From: Persicaria tinctoria
Taxonomy: Eukaryota > Streptophyta > Magnoliopsida > Caryophyllales > Polygonaceae
Assembly: GCA_037127255.1 (NCBI GenBank)
Contig: JBANSL010000020.1
Location: 64,792,598-64,856,597 of the forward strand
Direction: 5' to 3'
Length of the DNA stretch: 64,000 nt
A program made the position numbers and the translations under genes. Every line of letters begins with the position of its first letter. The first letter of the stretch is position 1. Of the stretch, positions 57,419 to 64,000 are shown piece after piece. The notes under the pieces are model-generated. The model had not been told where the DNA came from. It did not search any database and saw only the letters and a program-made list of their open reading frames with translations.

Positions 57419-60389
57419 CTAGATATGGCACTTCCTTCATTAACCCGAAATCTACCACAAAAATACAAGCTGTGTTGCAAATCTCACGCGGTAAGCTGAT
57501 CGTATTAGCCTCCAAATTCCCATTTTTTAGCGTTTTTCCACCTTATTGGTTATATTAAAGCTACCGACAAAGTTTCATCCCTTTTGGAGCACTAGAGATG
57601 GCGCTTCCTTCATTTACCCGAAATCTTCCGAAAAATACAAGCCGTGTTGCAAATCTCACGCGGTAAGCTGGTCGTATTAGCCTCCAAATTCCGATTTTTT
57701 AGCGTTTCCTCACCTTGTCTGTTATATTAGAGCTACCCACAAAGTTTCAACCCTATTGGAGCACTAGAGATGGCGCTTCCTTAATTAACCCGAAATCTCC
57801 CCCAAAAATACAAGCCGTGTTGCACATCTCACGCGGTAAGCTGATCGTATTAGCCTCCAAATTCCCATTTTTTGGCGTTTTCCCACCTTATTGGTTATAT
57901 TAAAGCAACCCACAAAATTTCAGCAATTTTGGAGCACTAGAGATGACACTTCCTTCATTAACCCGAAATCTCCCACAAAAATACAAGGTGTGTTGCAAAT
58001 CTCACGCAGTAAGCTGGTCGTATTAGCTTCCAAATTCCCATTTTTAGCGTTTCCCCACCTTATTGGTTATATTAAAGCTACCCAAAAAGTTTCAGCCCTT
58101 TTGGAACATTAGAGATGCCACTTCCTTCATTAACCCGAAATCTCCCTAAAAAATACAAGCCGTGTTGCAAATGTCACTCGGTAAGCTGATCGTATTAGCC
58201 TCCAAATTCCCATTTTTTGGCGTTTCCCCACTTTATTGGTTATATTAAAGCAACCCACAAAGTTTCAGCCCTTTTGGAGCACTTGAGATTACACTTCCTT
58301 CATTAATCCGAAATCTCACACAAAAATACAAGCTTTGTTGCAAATCTCCCGCGGTAAGCTCGTCGTATTAGCCTCCAAATTCCCATTTTTAGCGTTTTCC
58401 CACCTTATTGGTTATATTAAAGCTACCCACAAAGTTTCAGCCCTTTTGGAGCACTAGAGATGGCATTTCCGTCATTATCCCGAAATCTCTCACAAAAATA
58501 CAAGTCGTGTTGCAAATATCAAGCGGTAAGCTGATCGTATGAGCCTCCAAATTCCCATTTTTTAGCGTTTCCCCACCTTATTCGTTATTTTAAAGCTACA
58601 TACAAAGTTTCAGCTTTTTTGGAGCACTAGAGATAACACTTCCTTCATTTACCCGAAATCTACCACAAAAATACAAGCTGTGTAGCAAATCTCACGCGGT
58701 AAGCTGATCGTATTAGCCTCCAAATTCCCATTTTTTAGCATTTCCCCACCTTATTGGTTATATTAAAGCTACCCACAAAGTTTGTGCCCTTTTGGAGCAC
58801 TAGAGATGACACTTCCTTCATTAACCTGAAATCTCCCCCAAAAATACAAGCCGTGTTGCAAATCTCACGCGGTAAGTTGATCGTATTAGCCTCCAAATTA
58901 CTATATTTTAGCGTTTCCCCACCTTATTAGTTACATTAAAGCTACCCACAAAGTTTAAGCCCTTTTGGAGCACAAGAGATGACACCTCCTTAATTAACCC
59001 GAAATCTTCTACAAAAATACAATCCGTGTTGCAAATCTCACGACGCAAGCTGATCGTATTAGCCTCCAAATTCCCATTTTTTAGCGTTTCCCCACCTTAT
59101 TGGTCATTTTAAAGCTACACATAGAGTTTCAACTCTTTTGGAACACTAGAGATGACACTTCCTTCATTAACCTGAAATCTACCACAAAAATACAAGTTGT
59201 GTTGCAAATCTCACGCGGTAAGTTGATCGTATTAGCCTCCAAATTACTATTTTTTAGCGTTTCCCCACCTTATTAGTTACATTAAAGCTACCCACAAAGT
59301 TTAAGCCCTTTTGGAGCACAAGAGATGGCACCTTCTTAATTAACCCGAAATCTCCTACAAAAATACAATCCGTGTTGCAAATCTCACACCGAAAGCTGAT
59401 CGTATTATCCTCCAAATTCCCATTTTTTAGTTTTTCCCTACCTTATTGGATATTTTAAAGCTACACATAAAGTTTCAGCCCTTTTGGAACACTGGAGATG
59501 GCGCTTCCATCATTAACCCGAAATCTCCCCCAAAAATAGAAGCCGTGTTGCAAATCTCACGCGGAAAGCTGATCGTATTAGCCTCCAAATTCCCATTTTT
59601 TAGTGTTTACCCACCTTATTGATTACATTAAAGCTACCCACCAAGTTTCAGCCCTTTTGGAGCACTAGATATGGCACTTCCTTCATTAACCCGAAATCTA
59701 CCATGAAAATACAAGCTGTGTTGCAAATCTCACGCGGTAAGCTGATCGTATTAGCCTTCAAATTCCCATTTTTTAGCGTTTTCTCACCTTATTGGTTATA
59801 TTAAAGCTACTCACAAAGTTTCATCCCTTTTGGAGCACTAGAGATGGCGTTTCCTTCATTTACCCGAAATCTTCCTAAAAAATACAAGCTGTGTTGCAAA
59901 TCTCACTCGGTAAGCTGATCGTATTAGCCTTCAAATTCCCATTTTTTTAGCGTTTCCACACCTTATTGGTTATATTATAGCTACACAAAAAGTTTCAACC
60001 CTTTTGGAGCACTAGAGATGACATTTCTTTCATTAACCCGAAATCTCCCACAAAAATACAAGCCTTGTTGCAAATCTCATGCGGTAAACTGGTCGTATTA
60101 GCCTCCAAATTCCCATTTTTTACTGTTCCCCACCTTATTGGTGATATTAAAGCTTCCCACAAAGTTTAATCCATTTTGGAGCATTAGAGTTGGCACTTCC
60201 TTCATTAACCTGAAATGTACCACAAAAATTCAAGCAGTGTTGCAAATCTCACGCGTTAAGCTGATTGTATTAGCCACCAAATTCCCATTTTTTTAGCGTT
60301 TCCCCACCTTATTGGTTATATTAAAGCTACCCTAAAAGTTTCAGCCCTTTTGGAGCACTAGAGATGACACTTCCTTCATTAACCCGAAA

Positions 60390-63300
60390 GGGTTTAGGGT
60401 TTAGGGTTTAGGGTTTAGGGTTTAGGGTTTAGGGTTTAGGGTTTAGGGTTTAGGGTTTAGGGTTTAGGGTTTAGGGTTTAGGGTTTAGGGTTTAGGGTTT
60501 AGGGTTTAGGGTTTAGGGTTTAGGGTTTAGGGTTTAGGGTTTAGGGTTTAGGGTTTAGGGTTTAGGGTTTAGGGTTTAGGGTTTAGGGTTTAGGGTTTAG
60601 GGTTTAGGGTTTAGGGTTTAGGGTTTAGGGTTTAGGGTTTAGGGTTTAGGGTTTAGGGTTTAGGGTTTAGGGTTTAGGGTTTAGGGTTTAGGGTTTAGGG
60701 TTTAGGGTTTAGGGTTTAGGGTTTAGGGTTTAGGGTTTAGGGTTTAGGGTTTAGGGTTTAGGGTTTAGGGTTTAGGGTTTAGGGTTTAGGGTTTAGGGTT
60801 TAGGGTTTAGGGTTTAGGGTTTAGGGTTTAGGGTTTAGGGTTTAGGGTTTAGGGTTTAGGGTTTAGGGTTTAGGGTTTAGGGTTTAGGGTTTAGGGTTTA
60901 GGGTTTAGGGTTTAGGGTTTAGGGTTTAGGGTTTAGGGTTTAGGGTTTAGGGTTTAGGGTTTAGGGTTTAGGGTTTAGGGTTTAGGGTTTAGGGTTTAGG
61001 GTTTAGGGTTTAGGGTTTAGGGTTTAGGGTTTAGGGTTTAGGGTTTAGGGTTTAGGGTTTAGGGTTTAGGGTTTAGGGTTTAGGGTTTAGGGTTTAGGGT
61101 TTAGGGTTTAGGGTTTAGGGTTTAGGGTTTAGGGTTTAGGGTTTAGGGTTTAGGGTTTAGGGTTTAGGGTTTAGGGTTTAGGGTTTAGGGTTTAGGGTTT
61201 AGGGTTTAGGGTTTAGGGTTTAGGGTTTAGGGTTTAGGGTTTAGGGTTTAGGGTTTAGGGTTTAGGGTTTAGGGTTTAGGGTTTAGGGTTTAGGGTTTAG
61301 GGTTTAGGGTTTAGGGTTTAGGGTTTAGGGTTTAGGGTTTAGGGTTTAGGGTTTAGGGTTTAGGGTTTAGGGTTTAGGGTTTAGGGTTTAGGGTTTAGGG
61401 TTTAGGGTTTAGGGTTTAGGGTTTAGGGTTTAGGGTTTAGGGTTTAGGGTTTAGGGTTTAGGGTTTAGGGTTTAGGGTTTAGGGTTTAGGGTTTAGGGTT
61501 TAGGGTTTAGGGTTTAGGGTTTAGGGTTTAGGGTTTAGGGTTTAGGGTTTAGGGTTTAGGGTTTAGGGTTTAGGGTTTAGGGTTTAGGGTTTAGGGTTTA
61601 GGGTTTAGGGTTTAGGGTTTAGGGTTTAGGGTTTAGGGTTTAGGGTTTAGGGTTTAGGGTTTAGGGTTTAGGGTTTAGGGTTTAGGGTTTAGGGTTTAGG
61701 GTTTAGGGTTTAGGGTTTAGGGTTTAGGGTTTAGGGTTTAGGGTTTAGGGTTTAGGGTTTAGGGTTTAGGGTTTAGGGTTTAGGGTTTAGGGTTTAGGGT
61801 TTAGGGTTTAGGGTTTAGGGTTTAGGGTTTAGGGTTTAGGGTTTAGGGTTTAGGGTTTAGGGTTTAGGGTTTAGGGTTTAGGGTTTAGGGTTTAGGGTTT
61901 AGGGTTTAGGGTTTAGGGTTTAGGGTTTAGGGTTTAGGGTTTAGGGTTTAGGGTTTAGGGTTTAGGGTTTAGGGTTTAGGGTTTAGGGTTTAGGGTTTAG
62001 GGTTTAGGGTTTAGGGTTTAGGGTTTAGGGTTTAGGGTTTAGGGTTTAGGGTTTAGGGTTTAGGGTTTAGGGTTTAGGGTTTAGGGTTTAGGGTTTAGGG
62101 TTTAGGGTTTAGGGTTTAGGGTTTAGGGTTTAGGGTTTAGGGTTTAGGGTTTAGGGTTTAGGGTTTAGGGTTTAGGGTTTAGGGTTTAGGGTTTAGGGTT
62201 TAGGGTTTAGGGTTTAGGGTTTAGGGTTTAGGGTTTAGGGTTTAGGGTTTAGGGTTTAGGGTTTAGGGTTTAGGGTTTAGGGTTTAGGGTTTAGGGTTTA
62301 GGGTTTAGGGTTTAGGGTTTAGGGTTTAGGGTTTAGGGTTTAGGGTTTAGGGTTTAGGGTTTAGGGTTTAGGGTTTAGGGTTTAGGGTTTAGGGTTTAGG
62401 GTTTAGGGTTTAGGGTTTAGGGTTTAGGGTTTAGGGTTTAGGGTTTAGGGTTTAGGGTTTAGGGTTTAGGGTTTAGGGTTTAGGGTTTAGGGTTTAGGGT
62501 TTAGGGTTTAGGGTTTAGGGTTTAGGGTTTAGGGTTTAGGGTTTAGGGTTTAGGGTTTAGGGTTTAGGGTTTAGGGTTTAGGGTTTAGGGTTTAGGGTTT
62601 AGGGTTTAGGGTTTAGGGTTTAGGGTTTAGGGTTTAGGGTTTAGGGTTTAGGGTTTAGGGTTTAGGGTTTAGGGTTTAGGGTTTAGGGTTTAGGGTTTAG
62701 GGTTTAGGGTTTAGGGTTTAGGGTTTAGGGTTTAGGGTTTAGGGTTTAGGGTTTAGGGTTTAGGGTTTAGGGTTTAGGGTTTAGGGTTTAGGGTTTAGGG
62801 TTTAGGGTTTAGGGTTTAGGGTTTAGGGTTTAGGGTTTAGGGTTTAGGGTTTAGGGTTTAGGGTTTAGGGTTTAGGGTTTAGGGTTTAGGGTTTAGGGTT
62901 TAGGGTTTAGGGTTTAGGGTTTAGGGTTTAGGGTTTAGGGTTTAGGGTTTAGGGTTTAGGGTTTAGGGTTTAGGGTTTAGGGTTTAGGGTTTAGGGTTTA
63001 GGGTTTAGGGTTTAGGGTTTAGGGTTTAGGGTTTAGGGTTTAGGGTTTAGGGTTTAGGGTTTAGGGTTTAGGGTTTAGGGTTTAGGGTTTAGGGTTTAGG
63101 GTTTAGGGTTTAGGGTTTAGGGTTTAGGGTTTAGGGTTTAGGGTTTAGGGTTTAGGGTTTAGGGTTTAGGGTTTAGGGTTTAGGGTTTAGGGTTTAGGGT
63201 TTAGGGTTTAGGGTTTAGGGTTTAGGGTTTAGGGTTTAGGGTTTAGGGTTTAGGGTTTAGGGTTTAGGGTTTAGGGTTTAGGGTTTAGGGTTTAGGGTTT

Positions 63301-64000
63301 AGGGTTTAGGGTTTAGGGTTTAGGGTTTAGGGTTTAGGGTTTAGGGTTTAGGGTTTAGGGTTTAGGGTTTAGGGTTTAGGGTTTAGGGTTTAGGGTTTAG
63401 GGTTTAGGGTTTAGGGTTTAGGGTTTAGGGTTTAGGGTTTAGGGTTTAGGGTTTAGGGTTTAGGGTTTAGGGTTTAGGGTTTAGGGTTTAGGGTTTAGGG
63501 TTTAGGGTTTAGGGTTTAGGGTTTAGGGTTTAGGGTTTAGGGTTTAGGGTTTAGGGTTTAGGGTTTAGGGTTTAGGGTTTAGGGTTTAGGGTTTAGGGTT
63601 TAGGGTTTAGGGTTTAGGGTTTAGGGTTTAGGGTTTAGGGTTTAGGGTTTAGGGTTTAGGGTTTAGGGTTTAGGGTTTAGGGTTTAGGGTTTAGGGTTTA
63701 GGGTTTAGGGTTTAGGGTTTAGGGTTTAGGGTTTAGGGTTTAGGGTTTAGGGTTTAGGGTTTAGGGTTTAGGGTTTAGGGTTTAGGGTTTAGGGTTTAGG
63801 GTTTAGGGTTTAGGGTTTAGGGTTTAGGGTTTAGGGTTTAGGGTTTAGGGTTTAGGGTTTAGGGTTTAGGGTTTAGGGTTTAGGGTTTAGGGTTTAGGGT
63901 TTAGGGTTTAGGGTTTAGGGTTTAGGGTTTAGGGTTTAGGGTTTAGGGTTTAGGGTTTAGGGTTTAGGGTTTAGGGTTTAGGGTTTAGGGTTTAGGGTTT
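60390..64000 (+). repeat. Telomere, (TTTAGGG)n
   Basis: 3611 bp of TTTAGGG repeats, about 516 units. The phase at 60391 and at 63961 is the same (3570 bp = 510 x 7), and every line in between follows the seven-base rotation, so no slippage or variant unit is visible. G-rich strand 5'->3' toward the right edge means the chromosome terminus is to the right. It abuts the satellite with no degenerate transition. Confidence 0.99.

Larger units (their letters stand above)
43681..60389 (+). repeat. Subtelomeric satellite, main homogenised array (~173 bp)
   Basis: About 94 monomers with diagnostic ATACAAGCCGTGTTGCAAAT, TCACGCGGTAAGCTGATCG, TATTAGCCTCCAAATTCCCA and TTTCCCCACCTTATTGGTTA. The period is 172-174 bp by the spacing of these phrases. 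173 is not a multiple of three, yet each unit has an open stretch of about 60 codons from an ATG on one strand; these frames repeat with the monomer and are not genes. Interrupted by two non-satellite remnants (45030, 54338) and a hAT (56856). It ends in mid-monomer at the telomere. Confidence 0.95.

Noticed and set aside
43900..59810. About 50 open frames of 61-90 codons starting MVILK... in the satellite
   Set aside because: They recur with the ~173-bp monomer, shift frame between units and share the monomer's variants. They are a by-product of the repeat having few stops on one strand, not a gene family.
41501..60389. Possible CRISPR-like regular repeat
   Set aside because: Units are contiguous 173-bp tandem monomers without unique spacers, in a plant chromosome.
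1..64000. rRNA genes, including 5S or 35S arrays
   Set aside because: No segment resembles conserved rRNA sequence; the tandem array is a non-coding satellite.

Overview
This 64 kb window is the right-hand end of a plant chromosome. The last 3.6 kb (60390-64000) is an uninterrupted TTTAGGG array, the Arabidopsis-type plant telomere repeat, with the G-rich strand running 5'->3' to the right, so the right edge points to the chromosome terminus. Split plant genes with GT-AG introns, Stowaway, PIF/Harbinger, hAT and Helitron-like elements, solo LTRs and LINEs fit a flowering plant, probably a eudicot. I cannot name the species.

Layout from proximal to distal. 1-14.7 kb is repeat-rich DNA with gene fragments: degenerate short-motif arrays, a Stowaway, a hAT element with perfect 8-bp target duplications, two tRNA-shaped sequences each followed by an array, partial genes (DmX/Rabconnectin-like, HAD phosphatase with a frameshift, TFIIIC tau55-like first exons) and a PIF/Harbinger-like element with a nested Stowaway. 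15.7-18.9 kb holds an apparently intact DUF688-family gene (minus strand, three coding exons, 5'UTR intron). 19.4-24.3 kb is a nest: a 5'-truncated L1-type LINE with 16-bp target duplications, broken by a solo LTR and a hAT that itself contains part of another hAT. 26.5-29.6 kb holds an apparently intact ten-exon DUF676-type serine esterase/lipase gene (minus strand), the gene nearest the telomere. 31.7-40.3 kb holds two head-to-tail LINEs of an unusual type (N-terminal Cys/His motifs, reverse transcriptase, CCHC plus RPAD...VDL restriction-like endonuclease region), bordered by TAA repeats; the first is split by a 2.2 kb solo LTR. 40.75-60.39 kb is a subtelomeric satellite with a ~173 bp monomer, about 112 copies, with older divergent units at its proximal edge, two embedded non-satellite remnants, higher-order repeats of 17-19 monomers and one hAT insertion. 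The telomere begins abruptly inside a monomer.

Only the two minus-strand genes look functional. Most of the rest is transposon and satellite sequence. The items I consider most worth checking are the tRNA-like plus minisatellite elements, the TAA-flanked REL-endonuclease LINE pair, and the ancestral satellite remnants.
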